Assembly: GCA_019419725.1 (NCBI GenBank)
Contig: DXZL01000050.1
Span: 3,788 to 9,848, forward strand
Length of the DNA stretch: 6,061 bases
Reading direction: 5' to 3'
DNA from: Veillonella sp.
Lineage (GTDB): Bacteria > Bacillota > Negativicutes > Veillonellales > Veillonellaceae
Numbering within the stretch: position 1 is the stretch's first letter; every line of letters begins with the position of its first letter. A program made the translations under genes and the position numbers. Under the pieces are notes generated by a model. That model did no database searches, was not told where the DNA came from, and saw only the letters and a program-made list of their open reading frames with translations. Below, one piece after another: positions 1-5,224 of this stretch.

Positions 1-9
1 TATAGAAAG

Positions 10-15
10 AAGGGA
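10..15 (+). promoter_or_regulatory. Ribosome binding site of the M16C peptidase gene
   Basis: The purine-rich stretch AAGGGA lies 4 nt before the ATG at 20, inside a longer run of A and G from position 4. It supports that ATG as the start. Any promoter lies left of the window. Confidence 0.6.
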
Positions 16-19
16 CAGC

Positions 20-2929
20 ATGGAAATAAATAAGATTTATTCTGGCTTTCGCCTTGACCGCATTGAGCGCATTGATGAGATCAATGGTACCGCTTATGAA
101 ATGAAGCACGAAAAGTCTGGTGCTCGTTTAATTTATATCGATTCACCAGATTCTAATAAAGTATTCAATATTGCTTTTAGAACAACACCTCATAATAGTA
201 CAGGTGTAGCACATATTATGGAGCACTCCGTTCTATGTGGTTCTCGCAAATTCCCATTAAAAGAGCCATTTGTTGAACTTGTAAAAGGTTCTTTAAACAC
301 GTTCCTAAACGCTATGACATATCCGGATAAAACGATGTATCCTGTAGCGAGTAAGAACGATAAAGACTTCCATAATTTGATGGACGTATATCTTGATGCC
401 GTATTCTACCCACGTGTTCGTGAAGATGCAGAAATTGTAATGCAAGAAGGGTGGCATTATGAGCTCGAAAATGCAGACGATGAACTTACCTATAAAGGCG
501 TTGTGTTCAATGAGATGAAGGGTGTTTACTCATCTCCTGATTCTGTATTAGAACGCCAAATGATGCGTGAGCTTTTCCCAGATACTACTTATGGCGTTGA
601 CTCTGGTGGGGATCCTGATTATATTACAGATTTAACATATGAAGAATTCCAAGAGTTCTACCGTGTTCACTATCATCCATCTAACAGTTATATCTTTTTG
701 TATGGTGATATGAATATTGAAGAGCAATTAGCATTCTTAAATGATGAGTACTTAAGTCATTTTGATGCTATTGACGTTCATACTGAGGTAGCTCTACAAG
801 CTTCATTTACAGAAGGTAAAGTAGTGAGCTATCCATATAGCGTAGTTTCTGAGGAGCCAACAGATAATCGTACATTACATTCCTTTGCTTACGTATTGCC
901 TGATGTAACACCAGAACATAGCTTGGCCTTTGAGGTATTAACACATGCTTTGTTAACATCTCCTGCAGCGCCTCTTAAACAGGCGCTGGTGAAAGCTGGT
1001 ATTGGTTCTGATATTAGTGGCTATTACTTAGATAGCATTCGTCAACCTATGTGGACAGTACAAGCTACAGGTTCTAATCTAGATAAACAAGCTGACTTAC
1101 AGCGTATTGTAGAGTCCACATTACAAGAGTTATGTGATAAAGGCTTAGATAAAGAATTATTAGAAGCTTCTTTAAATAGCATTGAATTTGCTCTTCGTGA
1201 AAGTGATTTTGGTGGTCGTCCTATCGGTTTAGCCTATATTATTCGTATGATGGATAATTGGCTATACGATAATGATCCATTGGAACTATTACATTATGAA
1301 GAGGCATTAGCGAATATTCGCAAGGGCTTAGCAGGTACATACTTCGAAGATTTGATTCGTCATTCCATCTTGAATAATAACCATAAAGTTCTTGTATCTA
1401 TTTATCCTGAACGTGGTCTTCAAGAACGTAAAGATGCAGAGGTTAAAGAGCATTTAGCCACTGTAAAAGCTAATATGACACCTGAAGAAATCGAAGCAAT
1501 TGTAGAGCAAACAAAACGCCTTAAAATTCGTCAAGAAACTCCAGATAGTGATGAAGCGCTAGCATCTATTCCTTTGCTCGAGTTATCTGATTTAAACCCT
1601 AATATTGAAGCCGTAGAACGCCGTGAAAGTAAAATTGGCAATACTACAGTTCATTTTGTACCTACTTTTACAAAAGGTATCAATTATGTAGGATTGTACT
1701 TTAAATTGAACTGCCTCACTGAGGAAGAACTATTCTACGCTGATATTTTAAGTGATATCCTCGGTCGTATTGATACATCTGAACGCGGCTATGAAGCTCT
1801 GGCTAAAGATATCAATATGAATTTAGGGGGATTGAGTTCTGATATTACGGCCATCAGCAAAGATGGTAAGCGTGATGAATTTACGCCTCTTATGATTGTG
1901 CGTGCGAAAGCATTGCATTCTAAATTACCTGATTTATGTCGCTTGATTAATGAAGTCGTTCAAAAAGCAGATTATAGCGATGATCAACGTTTGACTGAAC
2001 TTGTTCAAGAAAGCAAAGCCATTTGGGATAATGAAGCATTCCGTCGTGGTAATTCCATCGTGAGTCAACGCGTTATGGCTCAAGTATCTGCTGTTGGTAA
2101 GTTTAGAGATAATGGTAATTTAGGATATTATCAAAAAATTAGTGAACTAGCATCTAATCCTGCAGCATTGCCGTTATTACCAGAAAAATTAGCTGAAGTA
2201 GCTTGTAAAATTTTCCGCGCTAACAATGTAGATATTATGTTTGTTGGTGAAGAAGGCGAATTAGACGCCTTTGAAAACCTTATGAAACCTTTCGTTGAAA
2301 CTTGGGATGCTACAGAATTAAGCAATGATGTATTACAAATCACTCGTCTATCTGGCAACGATGGTATCGTTACTGCTGGTAAGGTTCAATACGTAGCACA
2401 AGGTGGTAACTTCATCGATCATGGTTTCAAACATGTTGGTCCAATGAGCGTATTAGAAACAATTCTACGTTATGAATACCTTTGGATTCGTATTCGTGTA
2501 CAAGGTGGCGCTTACGGAGCATTTGCTAATTTCTATGATGATGGCAATATGATTTTCTGTAGTTATCGTGACCCTAACTTGTTGGAAACTTTGAATGTCT
2601 ATAAAGAGTTGCCTCAATATCTTCGTGATTTCACATTGACTGATCGTGAAATGCGCAAATATATTATCGGCACTATGAGTTCTTTAGACTTGCCGATGAC
2701 ACCTGCATTGCGTGGACCACGTGCGATGGGTATGTACTTCAGCGGTGCTAAATTAGAGGACAAAGTAGAGTTCCGTAAACAAGTAATCGCATGTAAGCCA
2801 GAAGATATTGTTGCATTAGCAGATGTGGTAGAACCTGTATTGAATGATAATCATATTTGCACAATGGGTAACGAACAAAAGATTAAAGATGCTGGTAATG
2901 TGTTTGATAACATTGTGTCTTTAGGATAA
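20..2929 (+). CDS. M16C family zinc metallopeptidase (PreP-like, insulinase superfamily)
   Basis: Complete 969-residue protein, the usual length for the PreP/Cym1 branch of M16. These enzymes form a closed two-half chamber and degrade unstructured peptides. Seen in the sequence: the inverted zinc motif HxxEH as HIMEH (H65, E68 catalytic, H69). The distal zinc ligand is E165 in FNEMKGVY. The family signature around residues 90-111 (GSLNTFLNAMTYPDKTMYP) is present. In the C-terminal half RVQGGAY supplies R826 and Y832, matching the substrate-binding Arg and Tyr (six residues apart) known from plant PreP. Order: catalytic M16 half (about 1-420), M16C-associated linker region (about 460-700), inactive M16 half (about 700-969). 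There is no signal peptide or membrane segment, so it is probably cytoplasmic, clearing free peptides. All catalytic residues are present, so it should be active. The natural substrate in bacteria is not evident from context. The neighbouring gluQRS is separated by a hairpin and looks independent. Confidence 0.95.
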   Translation: MEINKIYSGFRLDRIERIDEINGTAYEMKHEKSGARLIYIDSPDSNKVFNIAFRTTPHNSTGVAHIMEHSVLCGSRKFPLKEPFVELVKGSLNTFLNAMTYPDKTMYPVASKNDKDFHNLMDVYLDAVFYPRVREDAEIVMQEGWHYELENADDELTYKGVVFNEMKGVYSSPDSVLERQMMRELFPDTTYGVDSGGDPDYITDLTYEEFQEFYRVHYHPSNSYIFLYGDMNIEEQLAFLNDEYLSHFDAIDVHTEVALQASFTEGKVVSYPYSVVSEEPTDNRTLHSFAYVLPDVTPEHSLAFEVLTHALLTSPAAPLKQALVKAGIGSDISGYYLDSIRQPMWTVQATGSNLDKQADLQRIVESTLQELCDKGLDKELLEASLNSIEFALRESDFGGRPIGLAYIIRMMDNWLYDNDPLELLHYEEALANIRKGLAGTYFEDLIRHSILNNNHKVLVSIYPERGLQERKDAEVKEHLATVKANMTPEEIEAIVEQTKRLKIRQETPDSDEALASIPLLELSDLNPNIEAVERRESKIGNTTVHFVPTFTKGINYVGLYFKLNCLTEEELFYADILSDILGRIDTSERGYEALAKDINMNLGGLSSDITAISKDGKRDEFTPLMIVRAKALHSKLPDLCRLINEVVQKADYSDDQRLTELVQESKAIWDNEAFRRGNSIVSQRVMAQVSAVGKFRDNGNLGYYQKISELASNPAALPLLPEKLAEVACKIFRANNVDIMFVGEEGELDAFENLMKPFVETWDATELSNDVLQITRLSGNDGIVTAGKVQYVAQGGNFIDHGFKHVGPMSVLETILRYEYLWIRIRVQGGAYGAFANFYDDGNMIFCSYRDPNLLETLNVYKELPQYLRDFTLTDREMRKYIIGTMSSLDLPMTPALRGPRAMGMYFSGAKLEDKVEFRKQVIACKPEDIVALADVVEPVLNDNHICTMGNEQKIKDAGNVFDNIVSLG

Positions 2930-2964
2930 ATAAGTTTATATCAATACATGATATTGCTTTAGTT

Positions 2965-2994
2965 TTTACTTTGACATATCTTTGGATGTATAAG
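2965..2994 (+). promoter_or_regulatory. Weak candidate promoter for gluQRS
   Basis: TTTACT (2965-2970) and TATAAG (2989-2994) are separated by 18 nt, with a 4/6 and a 5/6 match to the sigma-70 consensus. A perfect TTGACA at 2971-2976 is also present but has no -10 box at suitable spacing. Initiation would fall near 3001, inside the hairpin that follows. The gluQRS transcript would then escape the terminator that ends the upstream gene. Inferred from pattern only. Confidence 0.3.
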
Positions 2995-3028
2995 TGGCAT
3001 ATTCATAATGGATATGCCACTTGTTTTC
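2992..3028 (+). terminator. Terminator-like hairpin after the M16C gene
   Basis: AAGTGGCATAT (2992-3002) and ATATGCCACTT (3012-3022) form a perfect 11-bp stem with a 9-nt loop. It is followed by the T-rich tail GTTTTC. Placed 62 nt after the peptidase stop codon, it probably ends that transcript, though the T-tract is interrupted and readthrough into gluQRS is possible. It lies wholly upstream of the gluQRS ribosome binding site, so an attenuator role cannot be excluded. Confidence 0.65.
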
Positions 3029-3034
3029 TGCTAT

Positions 3035-3041
3035 AGGAGAG
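3035..3041 (+). promoter_or_regulatory. Ribosome binding site that fixes the gluQRS start
   Basis: AGGAGAG sits 5 nt before the ATG at 3047. An in-frame ATG at 3008 lies inside the hairpin stem-loop region and has no such site. The 13 residues it would add precede the conserved synthetase N-terminus, so 3047 is preferred. Confidence 0.85.
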
Positions 3042-3046
3042 TTCTA

Positions 3047-4012
3047 ATGAAAGGTAGATTTGCGCCTAGTCCAACCGGATATATTCATCTCGGTAACGTG
3101 TGGATAGCACTTTTATCATATATCTCCACACGCCAACAAAAAGGAACGTATGTTGTACGTATGGAGGATATAGACCTACAACGGTCAAAACGAGAACTAG
3201 GGGAAGCTTTACTAGATGATTTAGAATGGCTTGGCTTTGAATGGGATGAAGGTCCTCGTGTAGGTGGACCAGAAGTATCCTATTGGCAAAGTGAAAGACA
3301 AACATATTATGCAGACATATTAGAATATCTCGCATTAGAAAAACTAATTTACCCTTGCTTTTGTAATAGAGCGCGACTACAATCTATAGCTTCTGCACCT
3401 CATGTAGGCGAAGTGGTGCATCGTTATGATGGAAAATGTCGACATTTACGTGATTTTGAAATACAAGAGTTATGTAATAGCAAAGAACCATCCTTGCGCC
3501 TTGCTATAGATTCTTGTGATCTTGAGTTTGATGATCGATGGCAAGGTAAGCAGCATATTCATTTGGAAGGTGAACTAGATGATTATGTATTACGTCGTGG
3601 TGATGGTATGTACGCATATAATTTGGCAGTCGTATTAGATGATATAGCTATGGGAATAACTGAAGTGATTCGAGGCGATGATTTACTCGATACAACAGGA
3701 CAGCAATTATATTTGTATAACACATTACAACAATGCTATCCCCATAAGAATATAGCGGTTCCCAAGTATGGTCATGCCCCACTTTTGGTAGATGCAGATG
3801 GACATAGGCTATCTAAACGTCAAAAGAGTATTACAATCCGCGAATTACGAGAACAGCAATGGTCAGCATCTAGGATTTTAGGCGAGTTAGCTGTTGCAGG
3901 TGGGCTTATAGATGGTGCTAGGTATGCTCATCCACAAATAAGCCTTTCTGATTTACTTCATTTAGACCTCTCAGTTCCTAGTTTGAGGCAAAAAACAATT
4001 GTCATTGAATGA
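3047..4012 (+). CDS. gluQRS: Glutamyl-Q tRNA(Asp) synthetase (GluQRS)
   Basis: 321-residue truncated glutamyl-tRNA synthetase paralogue. It activates glutamate without tRNA and attaches it to queuosine at the wobble position (34) of tRNA(Asp), making glutamyl-queuosine. Seen: the class I N-terminus RFAPSPTGYIHLGN (residues 4-17), with HLGN as the HIGH motif. The KMSKS equivalent is LSKRQKS (255-261). A zinc site has C104-x-C106, Y127 and C131, the Cys-x-Cys...Tyr-x3-Cys arrangement known for GluQRS. The GDDLLDTTGQQLYLY segment after residue 200 is the usual catalytic-core signature. The chain stops soon after the KMSKS region, so it lacks the anticodon-binding domain of GltX; this length is what separates GluQRS from true GluRS. 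The stretch between C106 and Y127 (20 residues) seems longer than in the E. coli enzyme as I recall it (11). In E. coli the gene follows dksA; here it follows an M16C peptidase gene. Confidence 0.93.
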   Translation: MKGRFAPSPTGYIHLGNVWIALLSYISTRQQKGTYVVRMEDIDLQRSKRELGEALLDDLEWLGFEWDEGPRVGGPEVSYWQSERQTYYADILEYLALEKLIYPCFCNRARLQSIASAPHVGEVVHRYDGKCRHLRDFEIQELCNSKEPSLRLAIDSCDLEFDDRWQGKQHIHLEGELDDYVLRRGDGMYAYNLAVVLDDIAMGITEVIRGDDLLDTTGQQLYLYNTLQQCYPHKNIAVPKYGHAPLLVDADGHRLSKRQKSITIRELREQQWSASRILGELAVAGGLIDGARYAHPQISLSDLLHLDLSVPSLRQKTIVIE

Positions 4013-4073
4013 TACTAGATACATTGATTTTAGTTCTGAAATGTTTGCTAAAAGCGTATAATTCTTTAACTAT

Positions 4074-4107
4074 AAAATTCGATACATTATATTGACAAAA
4101 TTCGATA
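4074..4107 (+). repeat. Directly repeated 11-mer AAAATTCGATA at the promoter
   Basis: AAAATTCGATA occurs at 4074-4084 and again at 4097-4107, offset by 23 bp, about two helical turns. The first copy lies just upstream of the -35 box and the second begins at its last base and runs into the spacer. This position would suit a regulator binding two sites on one face of the helix. It could also be chance in AT-rich DNA, although the central TTCG is unusual for this background. Confidence 0.45.
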
Positions 4108-4119
4108 TTTATTTATAAT
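4092..4119 (+). promoter_or_regulatory. Strong sigma-70/SigA-type promoter for the CoA-binding protein and thioredoxin genes
   Basis: TTGACA (4092-4097) and TATAAT (4114-4119) are both perfect consensus hexamers, 16 nt apart, with AT-rich DNA upstream. Transcription should begin near 4126, leaving a leader of about 15 nt before the ATG at 4141. The rest of the 4013-4131 gap shows no gene and no clear terminator for gluQRS. Confidence 0.85.
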
Positions 4120-4127
4120 AGTATATA

Positions 4128-4135
4128 AGAGGTGG
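4128..4135 (+). promoter_or_regulatory. Ribosome binding site that fixes the start at 4141
   Basis: AGAGGTGG lies 5 nt before ATG 4141. A GTG at 4132 in the same frame would put the start inside this site and only a few bases from the predicted transcription start, so ATG 4141 is preferred. Confidence 0.75.
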
Positions 4136-4140
4136 TTGAA

Positions 4141-4515
4141 ATGACAATTCAACAAGCTTTAGATCAAAAGGTGTGGGCCGTTATTGGAGCCACTGATAAA
4201 ACCGAAAAGTTCGGCTATAAGATTTATAAATGTCTTAAAGATCATGGATATGAAGTATATCCAGTTAATCCTAATGTTGCAGAAATAGATGGAGACAAAT
4301 GTTACTCTAGTCTTTCTGCACTTCCTGTTGTACCAGCTGTTGTGGATTTTGTTTTACCAGAATCAGCGGGATTGGCTGCACTTGATGAATGCAAAGAACT
4401 TGGCATTCCAACTGTGTGGTTACAACCAGGAGCGGATAAACCATCTGTTGTTGAAAAAGCACATGCTTTAAACTTGCATGTCATTCAAGATTGTGTATTA
4501 GTTCAATTACCGTAG
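4141..4515 (+). CDS. CoA-binding Rossmann-fold protein (YccU-like, CoA_binding_2 family)
   Basis: 124-residue single-domain protein. Seen: an N-terminal nucleotide-binding strand-loop-helix VWAVIGATDKTEKFGYK (residues 11-27), then a second strand and turn YEVYPVNPN (37-45). Next come a DFVLPES segment (69-75), GIPTVWLQPGA (88-98) and a closing VIQDCVLVQ (114-122). This order is characteristic of small stand-alone CoA-binding proteins related to the N-terminal domain of succinyl-CoA synthetase alpha. Binding of CoA or an acyl-CoA is a family-based expectation; no enzymatic activity is established for most members. There is no signal peptide, so it is cytoplasmic. It is transcribed from a near-consensus promoter and followed after 9 nt by a thioredoxin gene, whose ribosome binding site overlaps its TAG stop. 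The two are therefore almost certainly co-transcribed and perhaps translationally coupled. The pairing suggests a link between CoA or thiol metabolism and disulfide reduction, but that is inference. Confidence 0.88.
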   Translation: MTIQQALDQKVWAVIGATDKTEKFGYKIYKCLKDHGYEVYPVNPNVAEIDGDKCYSSLSALPVVPAVVDFVLPESAGLAALDECKELGIPTVWLQPGADKPSVVEKAHALNLHVIQDCVLVQLP

Positions 4516-4520
4516 GAGGG
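4514..4520 (+). promoter_or_regulatory. Ribosome binding site of the thioredoxin gene, overlapping the upstream stop codon
   Basis: AGGAGGG begins inside the TAG stop (4513-4515) of the CoA-binding protein gene and lies 4 nt before the ATG at 4525. The overlap suggests that ribosomes finishing the first gene can start directly on the second. Confidence 0.85.
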
Positions 4521-4524
4521 TATA

Positions 4525-4845
4525 ATGAGCGAATTAAAAGAATTAAAAACTGCTGAATATCAAGATTTAGTAAATCAAGGTGGCGTAACTGTTATTGATT
4601 TCTGGGCTCCATGGTGCGGTTATTGCGTACGTATGATGCCGATCATCGAAGAAATTGCAGGTGAGCTTGAAGGTAAAGCTAACTTTGTAAAAGTAAATGC
4701 TGATGAAGAACCAGAATTAGCACGTAATTTACAAGTTGAAGTATTGCCTACATTTGTTATCTTAAAAGATGGCGAAGTAGTAGATCGTAAAATTGGTTTC
4801 TTGCCAAAAGGCGATCTTCAAGGTGCTATTGAATCTAAATTCTAA
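4525..4845 (+). CDS. trxA: Thioredoxin with a WCGYC active site
   Basis: 106-residue cytoplasmic thioredoxin of normal length with no signal peptide. It would reduce protein disulfides (for example in ribonucleotide reductase or peroxiredoxins) using electrons from thioredoxin reductase. Seen: the strand VTVIDFWAPWCGYC (residues 21-34), with the buried Asp at D25 and the redox pair C31/C34. The cis-proline is P75 in VLPTF. VILKDGEVV (78-86) and a C-terminal helix ending at residue 106 complete the fold. The active site is WCGYC where classical thioredoxins have WCGPC. Replacing that proline generally alters redox potential and partner choice, so this may be a specialised paralogue rather than the main thioredoxin; the symbol trxA is therefore tentative. 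It is the second gene of the unit starting at 4141 and ends in tandem TAA TAA stops. A strong terminator follows 30 nt later. Confidence 0.93.
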   Translation: MSELKELKTAEYQDLVNQGGVTVIDFWAPWCGYCVRMMPIIEEIAGELEGKANFVKVNADEEPELARNLQVEVLPTFVILKDGEVVDRKIGFLPKGDLQGAIESKF

Positions 4846-4874
4846 TAATCGGAATAATTCTATATAGATAGAGT

Positions 4875-4922
4875 AAAAAAGACCTCATCAATGTATGTCC
4901 AATATATTGATGAGGTTTTTTT
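4875..4922 (+). terminator. Strong intrinsic terminator after the thioredoxin gene
   Basis: ACCTCATCAAT (4882-4892) pairs perfectly with ATTGATGAGGT (4906-4916). The stem can extend inward through one G-T and three A-T pairs to a 5-nt loop. Seven T residues follow (4916-4922). A run of six A residues precedes the stem (4875-4880), so the hairpin could also stop transcription from the other strand, although no converging gene is seen here. Confidence 0.93.
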
Positions 4923-5102
4923 CATATTTTCTATAGAAGCAAATAAAAAGTATCGTATAAATATAAAATTAGATTAAAATATAAAATTTCATTTTACATA
5001 ATTCAATATTATTAATAACTTAGTATTCAAGCGGATTTTTATGTGTTTTTAAATGAGGAAAAAATGAAACATTAGTTTAACTTATTAATTTTTTTATGGA
5101 AG

Positions 5103-5131
5103 TTTAAAATAATATATGGTAGTATTATGTT
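5103..5131 (+). promoter_or_regulatory. Weak candidate promoter of the surface-protein gene
   Basis: TTTAAA (5103-5108) and TATGTT (5126-5131) are 17 nt apart, each matching the sigma-70 consensus at 4 of 6 positions. An overlapping TATTAT at 5123-5128 is a better -10 box but has no -35 at good spacing. The region is so AT-rich that chance matches are expected. Confidence 0.25.
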
Positions 5132-5149
5132 AAATATTGTGAATATTTA
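5131..5149 (+). promoter_or_regulatory. 19-bp palindrome, possible operator
   Basis: TAAATATTGTGAATATTTA has two perfect 8-bp arms around a GTG centre. It lies 75 nt before the surface-protein start codon, at or just after the weak candidate promoter, where a dimeric repressor would block transcription. It matches no operator consensus that I recognise. There is no T-tract after it, so it is not a terminator. Confidence 0.4.
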
Positions 5150-5184
5150 GTGAAAAAGAGTGCAATATTTGATTTATTTCTTCA

Positions 5185-5204
5185 TTGTGGGGTGAGAGCC
5201 ACAA
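5185..5204 (+). promoter_or_regulatory. Short 5' leader hairpin before the ribosome binding site
   Basis: TTGTGG (5185-5190) can pair with CCACAA (5199-5204) around an 8-nt purine-rich loop GGTGAGAG, ending 5 nt before the ribosome binding site. It may set access to the site or stabilise the mRNA. It is short, and I recognise no riboswitch class in it. Confidence 0.35.
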
Positions 5205-5209
5205 ATGTT

Positions 5210-5216
5210 GGGAGGG
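5210..5216 (+). promoter_or_regulatory. Ribosome binding site of the surface-protein gene
   Basis: GGGAGGG lies 8 nt before the ATG at 5225. It is a strong site and, with the conserved ESPR beginning exactly at that methionine, fixes the start. Confidence 0.88.
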
Positions 5217-5224
5217 AACTTAAT

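Larger units (their letters stand above)
4923..5224 (+). other. AT-rich non-coding leader upstream of the ESPR surface-protein gene
   Basis: About 300 nt without a credible gene: open frames are only a few codons long. The DNA is very rich in A and T with several short A- and T-tracts (for example seven T at 5089-5095), which could act as UP elements or bend the promoter region. It holds a weak promoter candidate, a 19-bp palindrome and a short hairpin, each listed separately. A long untranslated leader is therefore possible. Confidence 0.7.

Noticed and set aside
967..987. Perfect 7-bp inverted repeat AGCGCCT/AGGCGCT with a 7-nt loop inside the M16C gene
   Set aside because: It is in-frame coding sequence for an ordinary segment of the protein, with no T-tract and no regulatory position. 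Probably chance.
2131..2358. Antisense open frame of 75 codons inside the M16C gene
   Set aside because: It lies wholly within a conserved coding region and has no recognisable domain or initiation signal.
3008..3046. N-terminal extension of GluQRS from the upstream ATG
   Set aside because: The ATG lies in a hairpin loop without a ribosome binding site, while AGGAGAG 5 nt before 3047 and the conserved MKGRFAPSPTG start favour the shorter form.
3066..3335. Antisense open frame of 89 codons inside gluQRS
   Set aside because: It overlaps the conserved catalytic N-terminus of GluQRS and resembles no protein I recognise.
4289..4484. Short frames on both strands inside the CoA-binding protein gene
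   Set aside because: They overlap a well-supported family protein and have no independent start signals.
5089..5095. Seven-T tract as a phase-variation switch for the surface gene
   Set aside because: The run is short, over 100 nt before the start codon, not clearly within a promoter spacer, and similar tracts abound in this AT-rich leader.
5190..5216. Possible riboswitch suggested by the GGGGTGAGAGCC stretch
   Set aside because: It loosely resembles the GAGA element of thiamine-type leaders, but no other conserved helices are present and the downstream gene is a surface protein.
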